Positions 54,699 to 62,758 of a DNA stretch of 64,000 nt are shown one piece after another. The position numbers and the translations under genes were made by a program. Under the pieces are notes generated by a model. The model ran no database searches. It had not been told where the DNA came from and was given only the letters and a program-made list of their open reading frames with translations. Every line of letters begins with the position of its first letter. Position 1 is the stretch's first letter. This stretch comes from Microtetraspora niveoalba (GTDB taxonomy: Bacteria; Actinomycetota; Actinomycetes; Streptosporangiales; Streptosporangiaceae). The stretch covers positions 1 to 64,000 of the forward strand of contig NZ_BBYM01000018.1 of assembly GCF_001570405.1 (NCBI RefSeq), in the 5' to 3' direction.

Positions 54699-55676
54699 TC
54701 AGTATTGCCGCGTGGGCAGGGCCTGCTTGGCCTGCTCCTGGGTGAAGGTGGTCTCCTCGGTGACCACGCGGGCCGGCACCTGCTCGCCCTTGACGACCTT
54801 CTTGGCCAGGTCCATGAGCTGGGGGCCCAGCAGCGGGCTGCACTCGACGATGTAGTTGATCTTTCCGTCGGCCAGCGCCTGCATCCCGTCGCGCACCGCG
54901 TCCACCGTTATGATCTTGATGTCCTTGCCCGGGACCTTGCCCGCGCCCTCGATCGCCTCGATGGCGCCGAGGCCCATGTCGTCGTTGTGCGCGTACAGCA
55001 CGTCGATGTCGGGGTTGGACTTCAGGAAGGCCTCCATGACCTCCTTGCCCTTGGCGCGGGTGAAGTCGCCGGACTGCGAGGCGACGACCGTGAACTTCGG
55101 GTCGGCGGCGATGACCTCGGCGAAGCCCGCCTTGCGGTCGTTGGCCGGGGCGGAGCCGGTGGTGCCCTGCAGTTCGACGATGTTCACCGGGTCCTTGGCG
55201 TCCTTGTACTCCTCGACCAGCCACTGGCCGGCCTTGCGGCCCTCCTCCACGAAGTCGGATCCGAGGAAGGTCTTGTAGAGGCTCGTGTCCTCGGAGTCGA
55301 CGGCCCGGTCGGTGAGGATGACCGGGATGTTCGCGTCCTTGGCCTCCTTGAGCACCGTGTCCCAGCCCGACTCGACGACCGGCGAGAAGGCGATGACGTC
55401 CACCTTCTGCTGGATGTAGGAGCGGATCGCCTTGATCTGGTTCTCCTGCTTCTGCTGCGCGTCGGAGAACTTCAGCTCGACCCCGGCGCTCTTCGCCGAC
55501 TCCTGGACGGACTTGGTGTTGGCGGTCCGCCAGCCGCTCTCCGCGCCGACCTGCGCGAACCCCATCACGAGCGCTCCGTCGCCGCCGCCCGCGGCCGGTC
55601 CCGCGCCGCCGCCGCACGCGGCCAGCGTCAGGGCGGTGGCGCCGGCCAGAACCAGCGCCGAGATCCTCTTCAACAC
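54699..55676 (-). CDS. Furanose-binding lipoprotein (YtfQ-like)
   Basis: Secreted binding protein of 325 aa; lipobox LTLAACGG. Seen: LVMGFAQVGAESGWRTANTK (the YtfQ-specific 'GFSQVGAESGWR' pattern), VDVIAFSPVVESGWDTVLKE, IPVILTDRAVDSEDTSLYKT, DVLYAHNDDMGLGAIEAIEG. YtfQ binds galactofuranose; related proteins bind arabinofuranose. Given the ara operators at its promoter, L-arabinofuranose or arabinose oligosaccharide-derived sugar is a likely ligand here. Start GTG 55676 follows AAGAAGGGA. Confidence 0.94.
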   Translation of the reverse strand: MLKRISALVLAGATALTLAACGGGAGPAAGGGDGALVMGFAQVGAESGWRTANTKSVQESAKSAGVELKFSDAQQKQENQIKAIRSYIQQKVDVIAFSPVVESGWDTVLKEAKDANIPVILTDRAVDSEDTSLYKTFLGSDFVEEGRKAGQWLVEEYKDAKDPVNIVELQGTTGSAPANDRKAGFAEVIAADPKFTVVASQSGDFTRAKGKEVMEAFLKSNPDIDVLYAHNDDMGLGAIEAIEGAGKVPGKDIKIITVDAVRDGMQALADGKINYIVECSPLLGPQLMDLAKKVVKGEQVPARVVTEETTFTQEQAKQALPTRQY

Positions 55677-55695
55677 GGTGGGGGTCCCTTCTTGA

Positions 55696-55709
55696 TGTGA
55701 GCGCTAACA
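55696..55709. promoter_or_regulatory. Ara operator C
   Basis: TGTGAGCGCTAACA, LacI-type, 20 bp upstream of the YtfQ-like start and 132 bp from operator D. It lies downstream of the predicted promoter, in the leader. Confidence 0.72.
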
Positions 55710-55827
55710 GGCCGCGTCGCGACCCGGCCTCTTCTCCTGCGGCCGGCACGCGCCCGGCCGCGCCGAGCATCACGAGCGGGTGGCCCCCGACGTCCGGCCC
55801 CGCCTCTCTCTTCGGCTTGGGCAAGAC

Positions 55828-55854
55828 TGTGAACGTTAACAACTGCACCGTCAA
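55828..55854 (-). promoter_or_regulatory. Ara operator D with -35 box for the YtfQ-type operon
   Basis: The minus strand reads TTGACG (55854-55849), seven bases, then TGTTAACGTTCACA (55841-55828). Both the -35 and the 7-bp spacing to the operator equal those at 50968-50994. The -10 (within or just after the operator) is weak. Confidence 0.72.
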
Positions 55855-55983
55855 GAGGGCGTCGCGTCACGTTCCGATCACGGCGAAACGCGCCGGAAAC
55901 CCGCTATTGACGTTCCGGCGAACGGGCTCTTGACTGGTGCGCACTTCCATTGCCGACGCTCACTCGCTTCTGTCCGCCCGTGT

Positions 55984-55997
55984 TGTTAGCGTTAACA
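55984..55997. promoter_or_regulatory. Ara operator E
   Basis: TGTTAGCGTTAACA, an excellent match, 156 bp upstream of operator D with no promoter of its own visible. It may be an auxiliary site for looping. The 502-bp gap 55677-56178 otherwise holds no credible gene. Confidence 0.65.
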
Positions 55998-56178
55998 AAC
56001 GCCATTGGAGAAGCCCCACGAAACGGAAGACCTGGACACTCACCTCGCCGCCGGCGCCGGGTGCCGCCCGGTGGAGCGTCACTCCACCAGGCGCTCCGAA
56101 ACCGCCCGCCACCCCAGCCCGGCCGCCACCCCGGTCCGCCCGCGCGGCGCGGTCGAGCGGCGCGGTCGAGCGGGCGTC

Positions 56179-56925
56179 TCAGAAGACCGGCCCACCCTCT
56201 ACGGGCGGGCCGCTCTCGGGGGACGGGGCCCAGATCCGCCCGAGCGTTTCCGGTGTCAGGACCGCGCCAGGGGGACCCGCCGCGACGAGGCGGCCCCGAT
56301 CGAGCAGCAGGCACCGGTCCGCCCGCGCCGCGGCGTCGAGGTCGTGGGTCGCCTGGACCACGGTGACACCGGCCGCCGCGGCCTCGCCGAGCGCGGCGGC
56401 GATGCGCCGCCGCGCGTCGAGGTCGAGCCCGGTGGCCGGCTCGTCGAGCAGGAGCAGGTCCGGCTCCTGGGCGAGCCCCTGCGCGACCAGGACGCGCTGC
56501 CGCTGGCCGCCCGACAGATCGCCCAGCCGCCGGGCCGCGAGGTCGAGGACGCCGAGGCGCGCCATTGAGTCGCGCACCACCGACCGGTCCCGCTCCGTCA
56601 GCCTCCGCCACGGTCCCCGATGTGCCCAGCGGCCCATCGCGACCGCCTCCCGAACCGTGATCGGCAGGCCGTCGGGGACCGCGCTCCGCTGCACCACGAA
56701 TCCGGCGCGGCGGCCGCTCGCGCGCTCGACCCGGCCGGACGCCGGGCGCAGGACGCCCGCCAGCACGCTCAGCAGGGTGGACTTCCCGGAGCCGTTCGGA
56801 CCGACGAGCGCGGTCACCCGGGAGCGCGGGATCCGGGCCGTGATGCCGCGCAGCACCGCTCCTCGCCCGTAACCGGCGACGAGATCGCGGATCTCGACCC
56901 CCGCCTCCTCCTCGTTCCCGTGCAT
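56179..56925 (-). CDS. aztA: Zinc ABC transporter ATP-binding protein
   Basis: A 248-aa ATPase of the metal (ZnuC/AztA) class. Walker A GPNGSGKST, Q-loop VVQRSA, signature LSGGQRQRVLVAQGLA, Walker B LLLLDEPATGLDLD, switch His in VVQATHDLDAA. It is divergent from aztB and a Zur-type box lies between them. GGAGG precedes the ATG. In known azt clusters aztA, aztB, aztC and aztD are together; here aztA alone is on the opposite strand. Confidence 0.92.
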   Translation of the reverse strand: MHGNEEEAGVEIRDLVAGYGRGAVLRGITARIPRSRVTALVGPNGSGKSTLLSVLAGVLRPASGRVERASGRRAGFVVQRSAVPDGLPITVREAVAMGRWAHRGPWRRLTERDRSVVRDSMARLGVLDLAARRLGDLSGGQRQRVLVAQGLAQEPDLLLLDEPATGLDLDARRRIAAALGEAAAAGVTVVQATHDLDAAARADRCLLLDRGRLVAAGPPGAVLTPETLGRIWAPSPESGPPVEGGPVF

Positions 56926-56941
56926 GACGACACCTCCGATT

Positions 56942-56962
56942 TGAAAATGGTTTCCGTTTTCA
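56942..56962. promoter_or_regulatory. Zur-type operator between aztA and aztB
   Basis: TGAAAATGG-TTT-CCGTTTTCA is a 21-bp palindrome with one mismatch in the 9-bp arms and looks like actinobacterial Zur boxes (TGAAAATnnnnnTTTTCA type). It lies 16 bp from both the aztA start and the proposed aztB start. TTGAAA (56941-56946) and TATGGT (56966-56971) could be -35/-10 of a leaderless aztB transcript. Confidence 0.75.
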
Positions 56963-56978
56963 TTGTATGGTGTTGACC

Positions 56979-57965
56979 ATGCACTGGTTGTTCAGCCCCT
57001 TCGAGGTGTCGTTCGTACGGCAGGCCCTCTGGGGCGGGATCCTCGTCTCCCTGATCTGCGCCCTGGCCGGGACCTGGGTCGTCCTGCGCGGCCTGGCCTT
57101 CCTCGGCGACGCGATGTCGCACGGGATGCTCCCCGGGGTGGCCCTCGCGTCGCTGCTCGGCGGCGACATCCTGCTCGGCGCCGCGCTCAGCGCCGGGGCG
57201 ATGGCTCTCGGCGTGACGGCGCTCGGCGGCGCGTCCAGTCCCTCGGGCTCCCCGGGCGCGGCCGGCCGCTCCGGCCCGTCCGGCTCTTCCGGCATGCCCA
57301 GGTTGTCCAGGCTGTCGCAGGACACGAGCGTCGGCCTTCTCTTCGCCGGGATGCTCGCCCTGGGAGTGATCGTCGTCTCGCACTCCCGGTCGTTCGCGGT
57401 CGACCTGACCGGCTTCCTGTTCGGCGACGTCCTCGCCGTACGGCCGGCGGACCTGATCCGGCTCGCCGCCGCGCTGCTCGTCGCCGCCGCGGTCTCGGCG
57501 CTCGGCCACCGGTCCTTCGTCGCCCTCGCCTTCGACCCGCGCACGGCGCACACCCTCGGGCTGCGGCCCCGGACGGCGCACGCCGTGCTGCTCGGGCTCG
57601 TCACCCTCGCCATCGTCGCGTCCTTCCACGTCGTCGGCACGCTCCTCGTCTTCGCCCTCCTCGTCGCACCGCCGGCGGCCGCGGCGCTGTGGGCCCGGCG
57701 CATCCCCGAGATCATGATCGGCGCGGCTCTGATCGGCGTCCTCTCGACGGTCGCCGGCCTGGTCGCGTCATGGCATCTGGGTACGGCCGCGGGCGCGACG
57801 GTCGCCGCCGTGGCCGTGTCGGCGTTCTTCGTGTCGGCGGCCGGCGCGGCGGTCGCGTCGCGGCCTCCCGGGCTCCTCGGGCTCGGCCGCCGGCGACGCC
57901 GTACCGGCTCCGCGCCGTCGGCCGCCGTCTCCGGCCCCCGGGTGGAAGCCGAGCGCGCGTCATGA
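56979..57965 (+). CDS. aztB: Zinc ABC transporter permease
   Basis: A 328-aa metal permease of the ABC-3 family with about eight or nine membrane helices. Seen: VRQALWGGILVSLICALAGT, VVLRGLAFLGDAMSHGMLPG (family signature), SVGLLFAGMLALGVIVVSHS, and TLLVFALLVAPPAAAALWAR. An Ala/Ser/Gly/Pro-rich low-complexity loop (about residues 85-112) interrupts the region between helices 3 and 4. I prefer ATG 56979 over 56967 because it fits the family N terminus (HWLFSPFEVSF). The stop overlaps the next gene by four bases. Confidence 0.92.
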   Translation: MHWLFSPFEVSFVRQALWGGILVSLICALAGTWVVLRGLAFLGDAMSHGMLPGVALASLLGGDILLGAALSAGAMALGVTALGGASSPSGSPGAAGRSGPSGSSGMPRLSRLSQDTSVGLLFAGMLALGVIVVSHSRSFAVDLTGFLFGDVLAVRPADLIRLAAALLVAAAVSALGHRSFVALAFDPRTAHTLGLRPRTAHAVLLGLVTLAIVASFHVVGTLLVFALLVAPPAAAALWARRIPEIMIGAALIGVLSTVAGLVASWHLGTAAGATVAAVAVSAFFVSAAGAAVASRPPGLLGLGRRRRRTGSAPSAAVSGPRVEAERAS

Positions 57966-59302
57966 CCGGGAATCCGAAGGCGTCCGTGAGGATCGGCGCT
58001 CTCCGCGCCGGAGCCTTCCGCGCCGGGGCCCTGCTGGCCGCGATCTCACTGGCCGCATGCGCGTCGGCCGACCGGGGCGACGCCGGCGCCGCGCTCCCCG
58101 CTCAGGAGCGGGCACTCCCCCACGGGTACGTCGAGGGCGCCGAGGAACTGGCGGAGCCGCGGCCCCGGCTCGTGATCGGCGACGCCGGCACCGGAGCCGC
58201 GCGTGTCCTCGACCTGGTCACCGGCGCGGTCACCGCCGTGGCGCCCACCGCGAAGGCCGCCGGCGGGACCGGGAGCGCGGGCGGCGGCATCGGCAGGAGC
58301 ACCGGGGGTGCGGCCGAGGGCTTCCACGGCGTGGGGAGCGACGGCCGGTTCGCCTACCTGGACGCCCTCGGCGGCACGGCCACGCGCGTCGTCGACGGCG
58401 GGGTGTGGACGGTGGACCACGGCGACCACTCCCACTACTACCTGACGGGGGCACGCGACATCGGGGTGCTGCCGGGACCCCGCGCGGTGCGCGTCCTCGG
58501 CGACGCGGCCGTCACCGCCGTGTCCTTCGCCGACGGCACGGCGCGGGTCCTGGACCGTGCCGCGCTGGAGAAGGGGGACCTCGTCGAGACCGCACGGCTC
58601 GACGTCGGACGGCACGGCGTGGTCGTGCCGTACGGCGAGCATCTGCTGGTGGCAGGCGGCGCGGCCGCCGGGACGGCGAAGGACGGCGTGGACGTGCGCG
58701 CACGGGACGGCCGTCCGGCGGGCCGGGTCGGCGTGCCCTGCCCGGAGCCGCTCGGAGCGGCCGTGACCCGCCGGGGCGCGGTGTTCGGATGCGCCGACGG
58801 CGCGCTGCTCGTCACCGTGAAGGGCGGCCGGTTCACCGGCGAGAAGATCCGCTACCCGGATGAGGCGCCGAGACACGATCGCGCCCGGGAGTTCCACCAC
58901 CGCCCCGGAAGCGCGACCCTCGCGGCGCGAGCGGGCGATGCCGGGGTGTGGGTGCTCGACGTCTCCGCCCGCGGGTGGACCTTCCTGGAGACCGGGCCCA
59001 CGCTGGCCGTCACCGCCACCGGCGACGGAGCTCCCGTCCTCTCGCTTAGCCCGGACGGCACGCTGCGCGCGTACGACCCGGGATCGGGCGAGGAGACCGC
59101 CGCGACCCGGCTGCTCGCCGCGCCCGCGACCGGGCCGGGCACGACGCCGGCGCCGGTCATCCAGGCGGACCGCACCCGCGCCTACGTCAGCGACCCGGCG
59201 GCCGAGGTGGTCCATGAGATCGACTACAACGACGACCTGCGGCGTGCCCGCACCTTCGATCTCGGGTTCACTCCCGGCGCGATGGTGGAGACGGGATGGT
59301 GA
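57962..59302 (+). CDS. AztD-like beta-propeller metallochaperone, first copy
   Basis: Exported 446-aa protein with lipobox-like ISLAACAS in its signal peptide. It looks like an AztD-type WD40-like propeller: repeated strands such as PRLVIGDAGTGAARVLDLVT, GSDGRFAYLDALGGTATRVV and APVIQADRTRAYVSDPAAEV. A His/Asp-rich loop VDHGDHSHYY (about 142-151) and a later EFHHRPGS offer zinc ligands. Cys pair positions CPEPLG and FGCADG match those of the second AztD (KCPGVHG, LGCEDG). The ATG overlaps the aztB stop by four bases. Its role is probably zinc hand-over to AztC. Confidence 0.85.
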   Translation: MTGNPKASVRIGALRAGAFRAGALLAAISLAACASADRGDAGAALPAQERALPHGYVEGAEELAEPRPRLVIGDAGTGAARVLDLVTGAVTAVAPTAKAAGGTGSAGGGIGRSTGGAAEGFHGVGSDGRFAYLDALGGTATRVVDGGVWTVDHGDHSHYYLTGARDIGVLPGPRAVRVLGDAAVTAVSFADGTARVLDRAALEKGDLVETARLDVGRHGVVVPYGEHLLVAGGAAAGTAKDGVDVRARDGRPAGRVGVPCPEPLGAAVTRRGAVFGCADGALLVTVKGGRFTGEKIRYPDEAPRHDRAREFHHRPGSATLAARAGDAGVWVLDVSARGWTFLETGPTLAVTATGDGAPVLSLSPDGTLRAYDPGSGEETAATRLLAAPATGPGTTPAPVIQADRTRAYVSDPAAEVVHEIDYNDDLRRARTFDLGFTPGAMVETGW

Positions 59303-60468
59303 CGGCCCCGCCGAAGGCCCGGATGAAGGCCCGGGTGAAGGCCCAGGTGAAGGCCCGGGTGAAGGCCCAGGTGAAGGCCCGGATGGCCTCCTTGATGTCC
59401 TCCCGGTCGACTCCCCTGACGAAGGTGCCTGCGGCCGTACGGAGAGTCTCGTCCACGACCTGGCGAGCCGCTTCCACCGGACGGCGGAGGGCGGCGTCCT
59501 CGGTCCCGCTCCTCGCGGCGATCGCCCTCGTGGCGTCGCTGGCCGTGGCGGGGTGCGCGGACGCGGACGAGCGGCGCCCGGCCGTCGTCGTCACCACGAA
59601 CATCCTCGGAGACGTGACCCGCCGGATCGTCGGGGACGAAGCCGAGGTCACGGTGCTGATGAAGCCGGACGCCGACCCGCACTCGTTCGCCGTCTCCGCG
59701 CGCGAGGCGGCCGTGATCGAAAAGGCCGCCCTGGTCGTCCACAACGGCCTCGGCCTGGAGGAAGGCGTGCTGCGCAACGTCGAGGCGGCCGCGCAGTCAG
59801 GGGTGCCGACCCTCGCCGTCGGCGAGCACGTGGATCCGATCCGCTTCGCGACCGCCACCCCGGGCGACGCGGGGCAGGCCGATCGGAACGGTGCCACGGA
59901 CGGCGGCGGGAGCGCCTCGGAGGAGCGGCCCGACCCCCACTTCTGGACCGACCCGCGACGCATGGCCATGGCGGTGGACGTGATCGCCGAACGGATCACG
60001 CACGAGGTGGACGGCGTCGACGCGGCGGCGGTCCGCGCGAACGCGGCACGCTACCGCGCCGAGATCGAGGCGCTCGACGCGTGGATACGGGAGCGGTTCG
60101 CCACCGTCCCGCCGGATCGGCGGAAGCTGGTGACCAACCACCATGTCTTCGGCTATCTGGCCGAGCGGTACGGCTTCACCGTCGTCGGCGCCGTGATCCC
60201 CAGCGGCACGACGCTCGCCTCCCCCAGCGCGGCGGACCTGAAGACGCTCGCCGACACCGTGCGCGCGGCGGGCGTGCGGGCGATATTCGCCGACTCCTCC
60301 CAGCCCGATCGGCTGGCCCGGGTCCTGGCCACTGAGGCCGGGCTGGAGGTCCGGGTCATCCCCCTGTTCACGGAATCCCTGAGCGAGCGGCGTGAGGGCG
60401 GCGCCACCTACGTGGCGATGATGCGCTCCAACGCGGAGGCCATGGTCGGCGGCCTCACCGGACGCTGA
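59296..60468 (+). CDS. aztC: Zinc-binding lipoprotein of the ABC transporter
   Basis: Cluster A-I metal-binding protein, 390 aa from ATG 59296. The lipobox VAGCAD is 87 residues from that start, too far for a signal peptide, so the real start is probably further in (for example ATG 59383 or GTG 59425). The first 35 codons are a repeat array (59314-59385). Zinc ligands: His in DADPHSF, the flexible loop with DPHFW, His in TNHHVFGYLAERYG and Asp in IFADSSQP. The usual His-rich loop is short. It overlaps the first AztD-like gene by seven bases and is followed 46 bp later by the second. Confidence 0.92.
   Translation: MVTAPPKARMKARVKAQVKARVKAQVKARMASLMSSRSTPLTKVPAAVRRVSSTTWRAASTGRRRAASSVPLLAAIALVASLAVAGCADADERRPAVVVTTNILGDVTRRIVGDEAEVTVLMKPDADPHSFAVSAREAAVIEKAALVVHNGLGLEEGVLRNVEAAAQSGVPTLAVGEHVDPIRFATATPGDAGQADRNGATDGGGSASEERPDPHFWTDPRRMAMAVDVIAERITHEVDGVDAAAVRANAARYRAEIEALDAWIRERFATVPPDRRKLVTNHHVFGYLAERYGFTVVGAVIPSGTTLASPSAADLKTLADTVRAAGVRAIFADSSQPDRLARVLATEAGLEVRVIPLFTESLSERREGGATYVAMMRSNAEAMVGGLTGR
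59314..59385 (+). repeat. Six 12-bp tandem repeats with SD-like and start-codon elements
   Basis: The unit AAGGCCCrGrTG is repeated six times without gap (72 bp), coding KARM-KARV-KAQV-KARV-KAQV-KARM. Every unit has AAGG five bases ahead of an in-frame GTG or ATG, so each is a potential initiation site for aztC. Alternate units differ by one base (CGG/CAG), suggesting a 24-bp duplication. Confidence 0.9.
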
Positions 60469-60514
60469 CCCGCCGGAACACCGGAATCGGAACCAGAGAA
60501 AGGCACACCACGAA

Positions 60515-61759
60515 ATGAACACCTGGCCGCGTACCCGACTCACGGCGATCCCCGCCCTGCTCGTCGCGGGACTCGCCCTCGCAGCCTGCGCGACGCGACA
60601 GCCGGAGACATCCGCCGGGGCGGCGCGCGCCGCCGACACCGCCGGCACCATCGACACCGCCTCGCCGCCGGCGCCCGACGCATCGGCGCGGTCGACGGCC
60701 CCGGTGACGGACCCCCTCGTCACCACCTACGACGGCGGGCTGTACGTCATCGACGGGAACAGCCTCCGGGTAGCCGCGGACATCCCGCTCCCCGGCTTCA
60801 ACCGGGTCAACCCGGCCGGCGACGACCGGCACGTGCTGGTCTCCACCTCGACCGGGTTCCGGGTCCTGGACGCGGCCGCCCCGGCGCTGAAGGACGACGA
60901 GTTCCCGGGGGCGAAGCCCGGCCACGTCGTACGGCACGCCGGGAAGACCGTGCTCTTCTCCGACGGGACCGGGGTGGTGACCGTGTTCGATCCGAAGGAC
61001 CTCGCCGGCGGCCTGCCCGGGGGCGAGACGTACACCTCCGCCGCGCCGCACCACGGCGTGGCGATCGAGCTGGCGAACGGCGAGCTCGTGACCACGCTCG
61101 GCACCGAGGAGAAGCGGGTCGGCGTCCAGGTCCTCGACCGGGCCCGCAAGGAGGTCGCCCGCAGCGAGAAGTGTCCGGGCGTCCACGGTGAAGCCGCCGC
61201 GAAGGGCGAGGCCGTCGTGCTCGGATGCGAGGACGGCGTCCTGCTCTACAGGAACGGGACGATCCGCAAGATCAGCAGCCCCGACCCGTACGGGCGGATC
61301 GGCAACCAGGCCGGGTCGGACGCGTCGGCGATCGTCCTCGGCGACTACAAGACGGACCCCGACGCCGAGCTCGAACGCCCGGAGCGGGTCTCGCTCATCG
61401 ACACGGAGTCCGGTTCGATGCGGCTGGTGGACCTCGGCACCAGCTACACCTTCCGGTCTCTCGGGCGGGGTCCGAACGGCGAGGGCCTCGTGCTGGGGAC
61501 CGACGGCCGGCTGCACGTGATCGACCCCGAGAGGGGGAAGGTCGTGGACCGCGTGGAGATCATGGCCGAGTGGCGGGAGCCGCTGGAGTGGCAGCAGCCC
61601 CGCCCGGCCCTCTTCGTACGAGGCGGCACGGCGTACGTGACCGACCCGGCGACGAGGGAGCTGCACGCCGTCGACATCGCGTCGAGGCGGAAGCTGGGCA
61701 CGGCGACGCTGCCGAAGGCCCCCAACGAACTGAGCGGCGTCAGCGGCATCGGCGGCTGA
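60515..61759 (+). CDS. aztD: Zinc metallochaperone AztD
   Basis: Exported 414-aa protein; signal peptide with GLALAACAT lipobox. Strands such as VTTYDGGLYVIDGNSLRVAA, VLVSTSTGFRVLDAA and FVRGGTAYVTDPATRELHAV form an AztD-type beta-propeller. APHHGVAIELANGELVTTLG has the zinc-ligand His pair, and the Cys pair CPGVHGEA/LGCEDG is present as in known AztD. In Paracoccus AztD passes zinc to AztC. AGAAAGG precedes the ATG. A terminator-like stem-loop follows. Confidence 0.92.
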   Translation: MNTWPRTRLTAIPALLVAGLALAACATRQPETSAGAARAADTAGTIDTASPPAPDASARSTAPVTDPLVTTYDGGLYVIDGNSLRVAADIPLPGFNRVNPAGDDRHVLVSTSTGFRVLDAAAPALKDDEFPGAKPGHVVRHAGKTVLFSDGTGVVTVFDPKDLAGGLPGGETYTSAAPHHGVAIELANGELVTTLGTEEKRVGVQVLDRARKEVARSEKCPGVHGEAAAKGEAVVLGCEDGVLLYRNGTIRKISSPDPYGRIGNQAGSDASAIVLGDYKTDPDAELERPERVSLIDTESGSMRLVDLGTSYTFRSLGRGPNGEGLVLGTDGRLHVIDPERGKVVDRVEIMAEWREPLEWQQPRPALFVRGGTAYVTDPATRELHAVDIASRRKLGTATLPKAPNELSGVSGIGG

Positions 61760-61767
61760 CCCCGTTG

Positions 61768-61788
61768 CCTCCGGACGGGATCCGGAGG
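61768..61788 (+). terminator. Stem-loop after aztD
   Basis: CCTCCGGA, loop CGGGA, TCCGGAGG: a perfect 8-bp stem nine bases past the stop codon, with GC-rich sequence after it and no T-run. Confidence 0.7.
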
Positions 61789-61858
61789 GCGGTCCGGGCC
61801 GTTCCCACGAGCGGTCCGGACCGCGGCGGGTCGCGGAGCCACACCCCCCGACGGGGAT

Positions 61859-61872
61859 GATTGCGTACAATC
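61859..61872. promoter_or_regulatory. GntR/FCD-type operator overlapping a -10 box
   Basis: GATTGCGTACAATC is a palindrome (GATTG-CGTA-CAATC) of the ATTGnnnnCAAT type bound by FCD-subfamily GntR regulators. TACAAT (61866-61871) inside it is a good -10. It lies 46 bp before the regulator gene, suggesting self-repression. Confidence 0.65.
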
Positions 61873-61918
61873 CTCCGAGAACCGGGACCGGCAGGATCAC
61901 AGCTCAGCGAGGGACAGA

Positions 61919-62623
61919 GTGACCGAGGTCAGGGGCAACACGCGCGCGGCCTACGAGCAGATCCGCCAGGCCATCGTCGAGGGCCGCTACCCGCCCGGCC
62001 GGCGGCTGATCGAGCAGCGTATCGCCGAGGAGTTCGAGCTGTCCCGCACGCCGGTGCGCGAGTCGCTGCGCATGTTGGAGGCCGAGGGGCTCGTGCACAG
62101 CGAGCCCAACCGGGGCGCGGTCGTCCGTTCCGTCTCCGTTGAGGAGGTGGCGGACATCTACGCCCTGCGCGCGCTCCTGGAGTCGTTCGCAGCGGAGCTG
62201 GCCGCGAGCCGGGCCACCGACGAGGATCTCGCCCGTATCGACGAGGGCATCGCCCTCTTCGCCGCCGCGATCGAACCCTCCGCCCGCGGCACGCTCGAAC
62301 GGGTGCGGGCTCTGAGCGAGGCGAACCGGCGCGTACACGGCGCGATCATCGACGCCGCCCGGCACGACCAGCTCGGCCAGTTGCTCGCCCGTACGGTCGA
62401 GGTCCCCCTCGTGTTCCAGGCGTTCCGGCAGTTCGACCGGAGCGAACTGGAACGGTCGCACCTGTTCCATCGGCTCATCCGTGACGCCGTCGCGTCCGGC
62501 GAGGGTGCCCGAGCGGCGCGGCTGATGAGCGAGCACGTGCTCCAGGGGCGCGACGTGCTCGTCGCGCACATCCGGGCGCACCCGCAGGGCGCCGAGCAAC
62601 TGTTCACCCCGCCCACCCCCTGA
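61919..62623 (+). CDS. GntR-family regulator, FCD subfamily
   Basis: A 234-aa transcription factor. Winged HTH: YEQIRQAIVEGRYPPGRRLI, IAEEFELSRTPVRESLRMLE, GLVHSEPNRGAVVRSVS. The helical FCD ligand domain follows (YALRALLESFAAELAASRAT, ANRRVHGAIIDAARHDQLGQ with metal-site Asp and His, and HLFHRLIRDAVASGEG, MSEHVLQGRD). It starts with GTG 61919 after GAGGG. No catabolic gene is adjacent in the window; the target may be itself or a gene elsewhere. Confidence 0.93.
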   Translation: MTEVRGNTRAAYEQIRQAIVEGRYPPGRRLIEQRIAEEFELSRTPVRESLRMLEAEGLVHSEPNRGAVVRSVSVEEVADIYALRALLESFAAELAASRATDEDLARIDEGIALFAAAIEPSARGTLERVRALSEANRRVHGAIIDAARHDQLGQLLARTVEVPLVFQAFRQFDRSELERSHLFHRLIRDAVASGEGARAARLMSEHVLQGRDVLVAHIRAHPQGAEQLFTPPTP

Positions 62624-62758
62624 CGGGTCCGGGTCTTCCCGCGCACCGGGCGACGACGGTGGCCACCTCTCTGCGGGTTCGACGGACTTTCGCACGGACT
62701 TTCGGCGGATGCGCCCTCCGACGGGCGCATCGGCTCCGCCCGCGGAAGGCAACCGGTT

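Noticed and set aside
59314-59385. Short tandem repeats as a CRISPR array
   Set aside because: Units are 12 bp with no spacers and lie inside a coding frame.
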